From: Methanoculleus sp.
Lineage (GTDB): Archaea; Halobacteriota; Methanomicrobia; Methanomicrobiales; Methanoculleaceae
Assembly: GCF_020696975.1 (NCBI RefSeq)
Contig: NZ_JAJGBK010000020.1
Span: 1-64,000, forward strand
Direction: 5' to 3'
DNA: 64,000 nt
Shown: positions 1-10,003 of the stretch, piece by piece
Layout of the letters: each line of letters begins with the position of its first letter
How positions within the stretch are numbered: the stretch's first letter is position 1
Translations under genes and position numbers: made by a program
Notes under the pieces: model-generated
Database searches by the model: none
Told to the model about the DNA's origin: nothing
What the model saw: the letters and a program-made list of their open reading frames with translations, nothing else

Positions 1-1583
1 GGGGCGGGCCCGGGATCTGGAACCGGGTCGGGAGTGGGAGCCGGCACGGTGTTCATGCTCCGGATCCCCGTCACCATCGCCCGTTCCCGGGTCTGGCTCA
101 CGTACCGGAACGCCTCATCGGATGTGCCTTTCGTCACCAGCACGATGATTGTGCCGCTGCCGCTTCTCCCGGTCCTCCCCTTTCGCTGGATGCTCCGGAT
201 CTCTGAAGGGACGGCCTCGTAAAAGATCACCATATCGGTCGAGGGGACATCGAGCCCTTCCTCGCCCACCGAGGTTGCGATCAGGCACTTGAACTCACCC
301 TCCCGGAACCGGGCGAGGCTCGCGATCTGCTCCTTCTGCGAGAGCCCCCGCTCCGCGTCCCGTGAGGCCTGGCCGACGAACCGCTCGCAGGCGATCCCGC
401 CTGCGGTGAGCGTATCGACGAGCGTCTGAACGGTGTCGCGGTAGGTGGCAAATACGATGATCCGGCTGTCGGGGTGCGCGGCAAGCTGCGCCCGCACCAG
501 CTCGCGGACGATTGAAGCCTTGGGGTGGAGTTCCTCCTTCCAGTTGCCGGCGACCTCGACGAGGTGCTGGTAGGCAGGATCGCCGACGAGGCGTTTGCTT
601 GCCTTGCTCGCTGCGCTCGACGCCCCTTCCGCGCCAAGCCGGGCGAGGTAGAGTTTGAGCGCCTCGCTGCCTTGCGTCTCGGCAAGCGAGATGGCGTGGC
701 GGAGTTTCATGCACTCCGCGTGCAGGGATGCCGCGATGAATGCCGAAGGGTCCCGTGTTCGTATACGCTGCTGGATCTGGGCGTTCAGGGCGTTTAACGC
801 CTTCATCGAGAGTTTGTCAGGTTTCGGGACGCGGAAGTTGAGGTTCGCGAGCCGGGTGAGGCGCGACTCCACGAGTCCCCTGAGAACAACGAGCGCTGCC
901 TGCAGTTCTTCGGGCAGATAGACGTCGACGTACTGGATATCGCGCTCGTGGATGTAGGGGCGAACATCCTCGTCGGTCTCGATCCGTGTCTCGACCGCCT
1001 CGATGTGGAGGTTCGTGCAGACCTCCTGCACCTTCATCTGGTCCCCTCCGGGAGAGGCGGTCATCGCGAGCAAGAGGGGCTTTTCTGCCGAGGTGCAGTA
1101 GTGCCCGGCAAGGAAGACGTAGGCGTAGTTTCCTACCCCCCGGTGGCACTCGTCCACGACCAGCAGCACGACGTCGGCGAGGCTGTATCTCCCCGCGAGG
1201 CAGTCGTTCTTGATCACCTGCGGAGTGGCGAAACAGATCCGGCATGCCGCCCAGGCCCTGGCCCGCTCTTCGGGGGGGGTGTCCCCGGTGAACATCGCAA
1301 AATCCGATTCCTGCGGCTCGGAACCTTCCTGGAAGAGCAGGAACTGCTTGAAAAAACGGAGATGCTGCTCAACCAGGGGTTTGGTGGGCGCGAGCATCAG
1401 CACCTTTCCCCGGTGGGAAAGGAGGCGGGATGCCGCGACCAGGAGGGCGACGGCCGTCTTCCCGAGGCCGGTCGGGAGGACGACCATCGTATTCGCGTCA
1501 AGCGCCCGAAGCGCAATCGAGAGCTGGTATCGCCGCTCCTCAATACTCTGTGGCCGGATCAGCGGGTGGGAGACGTAGTTCAT
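1..1583 (-). CDS. hef: Hef-like SF2 DEAD/DEAH helicase (ERCC4-type family), 3' end truncated by window edge
   Basis: Minus-strand reading from ATG at 1583: MNYVSHPLIRPQSIEERRYQLSIALRALDANTMVVLPTGLGKTAVALL...VVDECHR...; helicase motifs I/II and C-terminal motif GRTGRSGSG. Absent from the ORF track because it runs off the edge. Confidence 0.88.
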   Translation of the reverse strand, partial: MNYVSHPLIRPQSIEERRYQLSIALRALDANTMVVLPTGLGKTAVALLVAASRLLSHRGKVLMLAPTKPLVEQHLRFFKQFLLFQEGSEPQESDFAMFTGDTPPEERARAWAACRICFATPQVIKNDCLAGRYSLADVVLLVVDECHRGVGNYAYVFLAGHYCTSAEKPLLLAMTASPGGDQMKVQEVCTNLHIEAVETRIETDEDVRPYIHERDIQYVDVYLPEELQAALVVLRGLVESRLTRLANLNFRVPKPDKLSMKALNALNAQIQQRIRTRDPSAFIAASLHAECMKLRHAISLAETQGSEALKLYLARLGAEGASSAASKASKRLVGDPAYQHLVEVAGNWKEELHPKASIVRELVRAQLAAHPDSRIIVFATYRDTVQTLVDTLTAGGIACERFVGQASRDAERGLSQKEQIASLARFREGEFKCLIATSVGEEGLDVPSTDMVIFYEAVPSEIRSIQRKGRTGRSGSGTIIVLVTKGTSDEAFRYVSQTRERAMVTGIRSMNTVPAPTPDPVPDPGPA

Positions 1584-3310
1584 ACCCTGATTTCACGCAA
1601 TGTGGCGGTGCCGGTGATGAGTGCGGAGAGGATCTCCGGCAGCCGCTCGATCGGCACCCGGATCTGCTCCATGCTGTCGCGGTCCCTGACAGTCACAGTG
1701 TTGTCCTCAAGCGTATCGTAGTCGACCGTGACGGCAAAGGGTGTCCCTACCTCGTCCTGCCTCCGGTAACGCCGGCCGATAGCCCCGGAATCGTCATACT
1801 GGGCGAGTATGCGGCATTTCGTAAGCTGCTCAGTGATCGTCTGCGCGATGGTATCGAGGCCGTCCCGGGTCATAAGCGGGAAGACCGCGACCTGGATCGG
1901 TGCGACCGCCGGCGGGAGCCGGAGGACTTTCCGGATCTCGCCCTCGACCTCTTCCTCGGCGTAACTGTGCTCAAGCGCGACGTAGATCATACGGTCGATC
2001 CCGTATGACGGCTCGATAACATGGGGCATCACCTCTTCCCCGCGGACCTCCACCTCCTCCTCACGGATCTGGTAGAGGTCGCCGGGGATGAAGAACTCCT
2101 CGCCGTCGACGGTGACGCGGGCGCCCTCTTCTCCCGGCTCCGAGGTGGCCAGGGCATCCGCGATTGCCTTCGCCTTGCCGCGGAACCGGGGACCGAGCAC
2201 GCCCATGTCCGCGACGATCCGCCGCTTCATAACCCGTTTTGGCTCGTCGTAGGGGATGAAGACCGTCATGGAGGTGCCGGAGTGCCCGGCGTGCGACCGC
2301 AGATCGTAGTTGGTGCGGTCGGCGATGCCGACGATCTCGACCCACCCGAAGCGGTCGGAGTAGACCTCGGCGTCCCAGCAGTCGGTCGCGTAATGCGCCC
2401 GCTCGTCCGTCAGGTGCTGGCGGAACCGGAGTTTTGCCGGGTCCACGCCGATGGCGGTCAGGAGCTGGTGCGTGAGCGCAATGTAGTAGGCAACGTACTC
2501 GTTCGCGACGAGGCCCTCGTCCACGGCTGCGCGCATCGTGATCGCGGCCGGCTCCTGGCCGTCAAGCTGCCGCGCGATGGTGAGGAGGGGCACTTCGTAC
2601 TCTGCGTAACGGTGGAAGGCAGGGTGGTCCTTCTCGTTCGGGTTGACGAAGATCTCGGCCTCTGCCTGGGAGAACTCCCGCAGCCGGATCATGCCCTGGC
2701 GGGGGGAGATCTCGTTTCTGTAGGACTTCCCGATCTGGACGGCGCCGAAGGGAAGCTTGTCCCGGTAGAAGCGCAGGAGACGGGGAAAGTCGGTGAAGAT
2801 GCCCTGGGCGGTCTCGGGACGCAGATAGCCCTTCCGCTGCGATCCCGGACCGATGGTGGTCTCGAACATCAGGTTGAACGCAAAGACCCCCGCCTCACCC
2901 AGGCGTTCCTTGCATGAGGGGCAGGGCAGCTCGTAGAGCACTGCCTGGAGCGCCTCCGATGAGAGCGTACCTGCATTCTCGACGCCGTTCTCTTCTGCAA
3001 TATGATCTGCACGGAGGTATTCGCCGCAGTGCGGGCACTGCACCATCTTATCGGCAAACTCTTTCACATGACCGGATGCGACGAAGATTGCTTCGTTTCC
3101 AACTGTGGGGCATTCGATCTCGTAGTAGCCTTCCTGGAAGACGTAGAACGATCGCCAGAGGTTCTCGACGTTCCTCTTCATCATCGCTCCGAGCGGCCCG
3201 TAATCGATGAAACCGGCAACAGATCCGTATATCTCGGACGAAGGCCAGACAAAACCACGTCTTCTGGCCACTTCCATGACTTTTTCGTAAATATCGCTCG
3301 TCTCCGCCAT
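1580..3310 (-). CDS. glyS: Glycyl-tRNA synthetase (archaeal/eukaryal type)
   Basis: 576 aa; class II aaRS motifs (YLRPETAQGIF, SYRNEISPRQGMIRLREFSQAEAEIF, VEIVGIADRTNYDL). Stop overlaps the helicase start (ATGA). Confidence 0.97.
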   Translation of the reverse strand: MAETSDIYEKVMEVARRRGFVWPSSEIYGSVAGFIDYGPLGAMMKRNVENLWRSFYVFQEGYYEIECPTVGNEAIFVASGHVKEFADKMVQCPHCGEYLRADHIAEENGVENAGTLSSEALQAVLYELPCPSCKERLGEAGVFAFNLMFETTIGPGSQRKGYLRPETAQGIFTDFPRLLRFYRDKLPFGAVQIGKSYRNEISPRQGMIRLREFSQAEAEIFVNPNEKDHPAFHRYAEYEVPLLTIARQLDGQEPAAITMRAAVDEGLVANEYVAYYIALTHQLLTAIGVDPAKLRFRQHLTDERAHYATDCWDAEVYSDRFGWVEIVGIADRTNYDLRSHAGHSGTSMTVFIPYDEPKRVMKRRIVADMGVLGPRFRGKAKAIADALATSEPGEEGARVTVDGEEFFIPGDLYQIREEEVEVRGEEVMPHVIEPSYGIDRMIYVALEHSYAEEEVEGEIRKVLRLPPAVAPIQVAVFPLMTRDGLDTIAQTITEQLTKCRILAQYDDSGAIGRRYRRQDEVGTPFAVTVDYDTLEDNTVTVRDRDSMEQIRVPIERLPEILSALITGTATLREIRV

Positions 3311-3544
3311 AGTCCTGCAATATACTTGAGCGCCCGTGCTAATAAAGAATGGTTCTCCTCCTGCAGGAGATCACAAATCTTTTAAAATTGGGCTGAAAGA
3401 GGGGACTTTTTTTCCGCAGTCGGTGATATCCCGGAAGATATGGTTACATCCACAAAAATGATCTTTCTCAACTGACAGATTATATGGTAAACTTTAAATG
3501 CTAGCGGTTGTAATGTAGGGAACGTTACGCCCCTATGAGGGGAT

Positions 3545-3557
3545 AAGTTATATATAC
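3545..3557 (+). promoter_or_regulatory. Candidate TATA box for the 3622 gene
   Basis: AAGTTATATATAC about 65 nt upstream of the ATG at 3622. Confidence 0.5.
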
Positions 3558-3621
3558 TCTTGGTCGTCATGGATGACCCTCCAGAACCAGACGGTGGAAT
3601 ACAGAATAGAGAGACACGGAC

Positions 3622-4230
3622 ATGGCAGAAGATACCCGCAAGCAGCAGCTCCTTGAGCTGTTCACGACCATCACGAACAAGAAGACGATCGTTGAGCCGA
3701 TGAGGAAGGTTCACGGTACGCTCCGGGATCGGGACGCCGTTGAGCGCGAGATTGCCCTGATCATGCGTGAGATCCTCGATCAGGGATATTTCAAGACCAA
3801 ACTTGCCCCACGGCAGCTTGCAAGGCTCGTGGTCGCGTACTACGACGGCAAGAACGATACGGAGATCGCGAGGGCGCTCGGTGATGAGAAGCTGAGCAAG
3901 ACCGTGGCACGTGCCCGGGTCCGGCTCAAACTCTTCAGGGAACTCGACTTCAAGATGCCGTTCGACCAGGGAACGATGACGGAGCTTCTTGATTCGGGAA
4001 AGACCATGAAGGAGATCAGCGAGGAACTTGACGTGAGCCCCTCCACACTTCGTGAGTACCGCCATGTGATCGAGCAGCAGAGAGACACCATTCTGGAACC
4101 GTACCTGGAACGGATCAGGGATGTGATGGAGGACCGTGACCTCTCCGAACAGATGACCCGTGGTGTCGCGAACGACGGTCTTAGCGAGGCGATCGACATC
4201 GCCGAAGCGATTGATATGGGGGAGTTCTAA
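3622..4230 (+). CDS. Conserved archaeal HTH protein (CMI4-like)
   Basis: 202 aa with two HTH-like segments (NDTEIARALGDEKLSKTVARARVRL; KTMKEISEELDVSPSTLREYRHVIEQ). Confidence 0.7.
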   Translation: MAEDTRKQQLLELFTTITNKKTIVEPMRKVHGTLRDRDAVEREIALIMREILDQGYFKTKLAPRQLARLVVAYYDGKNDTEIARALGDEKLSKTVARARVRLKLFRELDFKMPFDQGTMTELLDSGKTMKEISEELDVSPSTLREYRHVIEQQRDTILEPYLERIRDVMEDRDLSEQMTRGVANDGLSEAIDIAEAIDMGEF

Positions 4231-4295
4231 ACTCCCGCTCCACCTTCTGTAGCCCTACTGAACATTTTTTAGTATCGAGAATCGATCTCTTCTCC

Positions 4296-4970
4296 ATGAG
4301 GTTGACCTGGCTTGGCCACGCATGTTTCTGTCTTGAAGGATCGCAGACGATTCTCATTGATCCCTTCATCCCGGAGGGTTCGCTCCCCGTGGAGCCCGAT
4401 ATTGTTGCCGTGACGCATGCCCACGCGGATCACATGGGTGTTGCAGTGCAGTTAAAGAAGAAGACGGTTGCCGTCAACGAGGTGGCGAAGTACCTGGCGT
4501 CAAAGGGCGTTCCGGCCGAATCGATGAACATCGGCGGCAGCATCACGCTCGACGGCGTCCGGTTCACGATGACGCCCGCGCTCCACTCGTCTTGGCTTGA
4601 GGATGAAGGCATGGGCTTTTACGGCGGCACCGCAGCAGGGTTCGTCATCACGATGGACGGTATCCGCGTCTATCACGCCGGTGATACGGCGCTTTTTTCG
4701 GATATGCAGCTCGTTCGGGATCTCTACCGGCCGGACGTGGCGCTCCTACCCGTCGGCGGCCGCTTCACGATGGGGATCGAGGAGGCGATGATCGCGGCCC
4801 GGTACATCGGAGCGCGGCTGGCAATCCCGATGCACTATGATACGTTCCCCGCCATCCAGCAGGATGTCCAGGCCTTCAAGCAGGCCCTTGAGCGGACGAC
4901 GCCGATCAAGGTCAGGATTCTCGCCCCTGGCGAGAGCATCGAGCTCGGTCCTGAAGTATCAGAGGAGTGA
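4296..4970 (+). CDS. UPF0173-type metal-dependent hydrolase (metallo-beta-lactamase fold)
   Basis: MRLTWLGHACF...VTHAHADHMG...VYHAGDTALF...AIPMHYDTFP. Confidence 0.92.
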   Translation: MRLTWLGHACFCLEGSQTILIDPFIPEGSLPVEPDIVAVTHAHADHMGVAVQLKKKTVAVNEVAKYLASKGVPAESMNIGGSITLDGVRFTMTPALHSSWLEDEGMGFYGGTAAGFVITMDGIRVYHAGDTALFSDMQLVRDLYRPDVALLPVGGRFTMGIEEAMIAARYIGARLAIPMHYDTFPAIQQDVQAFKQALERTTPIKVRILAPGESIELGPEVSEE

Positions 4971-5159
4971 GGGCCGGGAGCCCTTCCTACTCCGGCCTTC
5001 CCTGGAGCACCTGAGCGGGCGGAGTCACGGTGAGCGTATGCCAGACAGTTTTCCAGCAGTCCCGGCCGGGTCTCCGCTGGATCCTGCACAAGGTATATGT
5101 GGTCTCAAGCACGGAGTGGAGCCTCACCGGCACCCGGTGAGAATACCCACTATGAGGTG

Positions 5160-6128
5160 ATGGGAGTGGAAGAGAAGATGTTTACCCCCGGCGGCATAGA
5201 GCGTCTCCAGGCCACAAGCGATCGGGAGAACGTCCCGTATCCCCGCGGGGACGGGAAGGTCAAACTGGTGAACTCCGGCTGGCTGGCTGACCACCTCGAC
5301 GATAGCAACCTGACGATCATCGACGTCCAGCCGGATGTTCACGATTACATTCAGGAGCATATCCCCGGTGCTGTCTACCTGACCGAAGGGGTCCTGCGGG
5401 TATCCAACCGCGGCTTTCCAACCGCATACAGCCCGAACGCCTGTATCCAGGAATCGTTCCGGCGTGCGGGCCTTGAGGCTGGCTCTCCGGCCGTCGTCTA
5501 TACCTCCAAAGGCGCATTCTCCGGCCGGGGCGACGGGCTTGCACAGACGATGATGGCCTATACCCTGGCAAAGTACGGGCACGACACCGTGTATCTCCTC
5601 GATGGGGGGCTTGATGCATGGAAGAGTGAAGGTCTTGAGCTCTCGCAGGAATACCCCACTGTTGAGCCGTCCAGTTTTGTCGTCGGGGTTCGCGACGACT
5701 ACTCCATCGGCTACGAGGAGTTCCTGCGGGTCAAGGACAACGATGACGTAATTGTGCTCGACGCACGTCCGAAAAATGTCTACGAGGGGCGGGGACCCTG
5801 GCGGGTGGCGGGGCATATCCCCGGTGCTATCAGCCTGCCCTGGAGAAGCCTGATGGATGACGGGAACCCGGCGCGGTTCCGATCGAACGATGAACTCGAT
5901 ATGATCCTCGAAGATCACGGCGTCGATCGGAGCAAGACCGTCATCTGTACGTGCGGGACCGGTCGGGAGGCTACAAATGAGTTCGTCCTCTTAAAGTGGC
6001 TCTACCTCTACCCGAACGTCCGGCTCTATGAGGGTTCGTTCACGGAATGGGTTACACGCCCGGATAGTCCGGTCGTAGAAGGACCGGAACCACGAGAACG
6101 GAGAGTAGAGACGGCCCCCGCACGGTAG
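5160..6128 (+). CDS. Thiosulfate sulfurtransferase (two rhodanese domains)
   Basis: LLDGGLDAWKSEG, VLDARPKNVYEGRGPWRVAGHIPGA, active-site-like CTCGTGREATNEF. ATG at 5160 is in frame. Confidence 0.92.
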   Translation: MGVEEKMFTPGGIERLQATSDRENVPYPRGDGKVKLVNSGWLADHLDDSNLTIIDVQPDVHDYIQEHIPGAVYLTEGVLRVSNRGFPTAYSPNACIQESFRRAGLEAGSPAVVYTSKGAFSGRGDGLAQTMMAYTLAKYGHDTVYLLDGGLDAWKSEGLELSQEYPTVEPSSFVVGVRDDYSIGYEEFLRVKDNDDVIVLDARPKNVYEGRGPWRVAGHIPGAISLPWRSLMDDGNPARFRSNDELDMILEDHGVDRSKTVICTCGTGREATNEFVLLKWLYLYPNVRLYEGSFTEWVTRPDSPVVEGPEPRERRVETAPAR

Positions 6129-6187
6129 TCGGTGAGCGACCGGGCAACCGGTCAAAACCTTTATTTCACCTCAATCGGAAATGGAAA

Positions 6188-6197
6188 TTTATAAATA
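6188..6197 (+). promoter_or_regulatory. Strong TATA-like element with no obvious downstream CDS for about 440 nt
   Basis: GGAAATTTATAAATATTTG in a 510-bp intergenic gap. Confidence 0.45.
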
Positions 6198-6637
6198 TTT
6201 GTCAGTACTAAATGGACCTAGAGAGATCTGGGTCCACGCAAGACACTTCCCCCCTTGACGTCGTCTTTTCGTGTATCCTCTTCTCTCTAAACCGCATTTA
6301 TTCTGAAATTGATCTGACCGCCAGGCAGGTCTTCCTCTCCGCGCTTTGCCACCCTCGCAATCGACATCTCTCACGCATACCGACCGCTGAGTTCTCTTCG
6401 CATGTCGCGGCATACGCCGTCCATACCCGGATGGTGGTGCTCCTCGGCTTCGCGGACCATTGCTTGAGTTAAGATCCGGCCCGTGACGGCAGATCACCTG
6501 TATCTGCGTCGCATGCAGACATGCCGCAACATATCCCGGTGAAGATGCCGCGTATATATACTCGCACCGTAGATCGGGGTAGACCATACGCCTCTGCCGA
6601 ATGTATATACCCTAACGGCGTCAACGCCTACTGATTC

Positions 6638-7645
6638 ATGGAGATCAGAAAGATCCAGATCACCGGAGGCTCGTCGTACATCGTATCCCTGCCAAAACAG
6701 TGGATCAAGTCTGAGAATATCCAGAAGAACGATCCTGTGGGGCTGATTGTGCAGCCTGACGGTTCGCTCCTGATCACCCCGAAGATAGGCAGAGAGTCGA
6801 TACAGCGGACCCGGGTCTTTGAGGTCGGGGCCACAACGGACCGCCCTTACCTTCTTCGCCTCCTTGTCGGGGCATACATCGCGGGATTCACGACTATCCG
6901 CCTAGAATCGAAGGAACGGCTGTCACCGTTCATCCGACAGCTGGTCAGGGAGTTCACGCAGATGGCGATCGGGCAGGAAGTGGTCGGAGAGACGGATACC
7001 TCGGTGACAATCAGAGATCTCCTCAACCCTGCCGAGATGCCGTTTGAGAACACCATCAAAAGGATGCATCTTTTGGCGCGGGGCATGCAGCAGGACGCGA
7101 TGACCGCCATACGAGGAAGGGATGCGGCTCTCGCAAAGGACGTCGTCGTGCGGGATACGGAAGTGGACCGGCTGCACTGGCTCGTTGCGCGGCAGGATAA
7201 TCTTATCCTGACCGATGCCATGCTCTCGCGCCGGATGAACATCCTGCCAAACCAGGCGGCGCATTACTTGCAGGTCAGCAGGATCATCGAGCGGATAGCT
7301 GACCACGCTACCCGGGTGGCGCAGAACGCTCCTGCCCTGATCGACCGCGAGATCGAGGCGGCGATGCTCGACCTCATGGACGAGGCGAGCACACTTGCCC
7401 TCGAGATCTTCTCGCGGAGCATGGAAGCGTTCCATACAGGCGATATCAGGAAGGCAAACGAGACGCTCCAGACGGTGCGCGACCTCGAGGAGAAGACCCG
7501 GGAGATCAATGCCCGGGCGCTCCGGTTGGAAGCGGTGGCGGCGATCCTCCTGGTGCAGATCGCAGAGAGTATCCGGCGGATCGGAGAATACTCCGGGGAC
7601 ATCTCCGAGAGCGTCATCAACTACGCCGTGGGAGAGGGAATCTGA
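6638..7645 (+). CDS. phoU: PhoU-family protein with N-terminal AbrB/SpoVT-like DNA-binding domain
   Basis: MEIRKIQITGGSSYIVSLPKQWI...NDPVGLIVQPDGSLLI (AbrB-like) followed by PhoU helical repeats (SRIIERIADHATRVAQ; ESIRRIGEYSGDISESVI). Confidence 0.88.
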   Translation: MEIRKIQITGGSSYIVSLPKQWIKSENIQKNDPVGLIVQPDGSLLITPKIGRESIQRTRVFEVGATTDRPYLLRLLVGAYIAGFTTIRLESKERLSPFIRQLVREFTQMAIGQEVVGETDTSVTIRDLLNPAEMPFENTIKRMHLLARGMQQDAMTAIRGRDAALAKDVVVRDTEVDRLHWLVARQDNLILTDAMLSRRMNILPNQAAHYLQVSRIIERIADHATRVAQNAPALIDREIEAAMLDLMDEASTLALEIFSRSMEAFHTGDIRKANETLQTVRDLEEKTREINARALRLEAVAAILLVQIAESIRRIGEYSGDISESVINYAVGEGI

Positions 7646-7662
7646 GGGGCCCGGGTGATCCC

Positions 7663-7670
7663 TTTTTTTT
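7663..7670 (+). terminator. T-rich archaeal terminator candidate
   Basis: GGGGCCCGGGTGATCCCTTTTTTTT directly after the phoU-like stop. Confidence 0.5.
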
Positions 7671-7718
7671 GAGTGGACCGCAAATCCTCTCAGGACGCAC
7701 TCTCTTGCTGGTACTTCC

Positions 7719-8972
7719 ATGGGCACCTTCATTTCGCTCTTCGTTCTCATCATCGTCTTCCTCCTGATCGCGGTCCGAAAGGTGGGGAGCATTACCTTCC
7801 GCATCTGGCATGTGATGGCCCTTGGTGCGATCGCCGTCCTGGTGACGGGAGCGATCACCCCGGAGGATGCGCTTGCATCCATCAACCTTGACGTGATGCT
7901 CTTCCTCTTCTTCATGTTCGTGATCGGAGAGGCGCTCGCCAAGAGCGGCTACCTCTACCATCTCTCCCATCATCTCTTTGCCCGGGCAGAATCCGTCCGG
8001 CACCTGGTCCTTCTCATCCTCATCGGCGGCGGCGCACTCTCTGCGCTCCTGATGAACGATACGCTCGCGGTTGTCGGCACCCCCCTGATGCTCTACTTTG
8101 CCCGGCGGCACGGCATCTCCCCGAAACTTCTGCTTTTCGCACTCGCGTTTGCAGTCACGACGGGAAGCGTTGCAAGCCCCATCGGGAACCCACAGAACCT
8201 TCTTGTCGCGCTCGCGGGCGGTATCGAGAACCCGTTTATCACATTCCCTCTCTACCTGGCCATCCCCACGGTGATCTCTCTTCTGCTCGCTTTCTGGTTT
8301 CTCTGCCGGGCGTTCCCGGGTGACCTTAACGCCACCGCCCCGCTGGTTCACCGCGAGGAGGAGATCCTTGACCCTGCCCTTGCAGCCCTCGCCCGCCTCT
8401 CGCTCATCCTGCTCGTTCTCCTGATCGGGGCTAAAATCGTTGCGGCCATGCTTATCCCCGATCTCGATATCCGGCTGACATGGATCGCGGTCGTTGCGGC
8501 GCTTCCGGTCCTTCTTGGAAGCAGGCGGCGGATTGAGATCCTTTGTCGGATCGACTGGCCGACGCTGGCCTTCTTCGCCGGCCTCTTCGTCCTTATGGCG
8601 AGCGTCTGGCAGTCCGGGTTCTTCCAGCCGCTCATCGAGGGGAGTTCCCTGGACCTCACCGCCGTCCCGGTCATTGTTGTGATGGGCGTCATTATCTCCC
8701 AGTCTGTATCGAACGTTCCCTTCGTTGCCCTCTCCCTCCCCGTCCTCTCACATCTCGGGACCTCCACGGTGAGCATGATGGCGCTTGCGGCCGGCAGCAC
8801 CATCGCCGGGAATATGCTGATCCTCGGGGCGGCAAGCAACGTCATCATCATCCAGGGTGCGGAGAAGGGCGGCGAGACGCTGACGTTCTGGGAGTTCGCC
8901 CGGATCGGCATCCCGCTCACGCTTGCCCAGGCGGCGGTCTACGTGCTCTTCCTCTCCCTCCTCCCGGCATGA
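7719..8972 (+). CDS. SLC13/ArsB/NhaD-type ion transporter
   Basis: 417 aa polytopic; ITPEDALASINLDVMLFLFFMFVIGEAL, TTGSVASPIGNPQNLLVAL, ASNVIIIQGAEKGGETLTFWEFARIGIPLTL. Confidence 0.85.
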   Translation: MGTFISLFVLIIVFLLIAVRKVGSITFRIWHVMALGAIAVLVTGAITPEDALASINLDVMLFLFFMFVIGEALAKSGYLYHLSHHLFARAESVRHLVLLILIGGGALSALLMNDTLAVVGTPLMLYFARRHGISPKLLLFALAFAVTTGSVASPIGNPQNLLVALAGGIENPFITFPLYLAIPTVISLLLAFWFLCRAFPGDLNATAPLVHREEEILDPALAALARLSLILLVLLIGAKIVAAMLIPDLDIRLTWIAVVAALPVLLGSRRRIEILCRIDWPTLAFFAGLFVLMASVWQSGFFQPLIEGSSLDLTAVPVIVVMGVIISQSVSNVPFVALSLPVLSHLGTSTVSMMALAAGSTIAGNMLILGAASNVIIIQGAEKGGETLTFWEFARIGIPLTLAQAAVYVLFLSLLPA

Positions 8973-8977
8973 GGGGT

Positions 8978-9898
8978 TCAGGGGCGGGAGGACTCCATAG
9001 ACCCCGGTTCCGCCCCGAGGTTCAGGTAGATTGAGCCGAACCTGACCGAAGCGACGGCGGCATGCTCGAAGGGCGGGGCAAAAACCTCGAGCACCTGCCC
9101 TCTGTGGTGCGTCTCTTCGGCAATCCCAAGGGCGAGGACGAAGTTCTCGGGGTCGTTGAAGGAGACCAGCCTTCCGGCGACCTCGCGCGGGTTCTTCATG
9201 TCGGGTAATCTGCCCTGGAGCCCGAGCCCGGAAAGCGGGATCTCCTGCCGCCTGCCTTCAGCAAAATACGCCGCGAAACACTCTTCGCGGTAGCGCCGCC
9301 GGCCGATTGCAGTCCGTGCGACGGCCGCAGATGCTACGGGGATCCGGTGGATCACCATCGCGGGGTGCCGGGAAAAGTTCGCAAGAAGTCGTTCGAGTTC
9401 CCGGCCGTGCTGGAGGGCGACGATGCGGGTAGGAAGGAGGAGATCGATCATCTGAACCTGGAACTCGATCCCCGCCCCGCCATAGATGATCCCGGGTGAG
9501 TCGATGACGGTGACGCCGGCCGAGAGTTCGGCAGCTCTCTCGGCAAGGCGCTTTGCCCCTGTCAGCATCTGGATGAAGTGGCCGCCTGGAGAGGTTGAAC
9601 CGACGAACCGGAGATAGGGCCGGCCGGGCGGTTCCGGCGTGCCGGGATAGAGGATCATCCCCTCGGTCGTCGGCGGACCGATCCGGGACTGCCCGGTGTC
9701 GCAGTCGACGTATGCTGTCCGCGTATGCGCTGCAGTCCTCTCGACGAGGTAGCGGCAGAACGTTGACTTCCCGCTGTCCGTCGCCCCGATAACGTATACG
9801 CGCTCGGGGGTGTCCGCCCGCAAAAGCGCCGCGGCGAGTTCCTCCCATCCTTTCCCGATGCTGATCATAAGGCCTCTTACGAGGGTATTATGGCTCAT
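8978..9898 (-). CDS. Clp1/Grc3-family P-loop polynucleotide kinase-like protein
   Basis: VYVIGATDSGKSTFCRYLVERT...AYVDCDTGQSRIGPPTTEGMILYPG. Confidence 0.82.
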   Translation of the reverse strand: MSHNTLVRGLMISIGKGWEELAAALLRADTPERVYVIGATDSGKSTFCRYLVERTAAHTRTAYVDCDTGQSRIGPPTTEGMILYPGTPEPPGRPYLRFVGSTSPGGHFIQMLTGAKRLAERAAELSAGVTVIDSPGIIYGGAGIEFQVQMIDLLLPTRIVALQHGRELERLLANFSRHPAMVIHRIPVASAAVARTAIGRRRYREECFAAYFAEGRRQEIPLSGLGLQGRLPDMKNPREVAGRLVSFNDPENFVLALGIAEETHHRGQVLEVFAPPFEHAAVASVRFGSIYLNLGAEPGSMESSRP

Positions 9899-10003
9899 AG
9901 TTATAGTGCCTGACGTAACATTCTCGGAACCCTGTCCCCCGGATCCCTGCTGCCTGCAGGTGCTGGAGAGAGGCTTTATCTGGAGTGCCTGCCACTCGCA
10001 GGC

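Noticed and set aside
2021-2917. 298-aa plus ORF inside glyS
   Set aside because: Antisense shadow of glycyl-tRNA synthetase.
6212-6472. 86-aa plus ORF after the strong TATA box
   Set aside because: Sequence looks non-protein-like (mixed composition, no domain); a noncoding transcript or leader seems more likely, but this is not certain.
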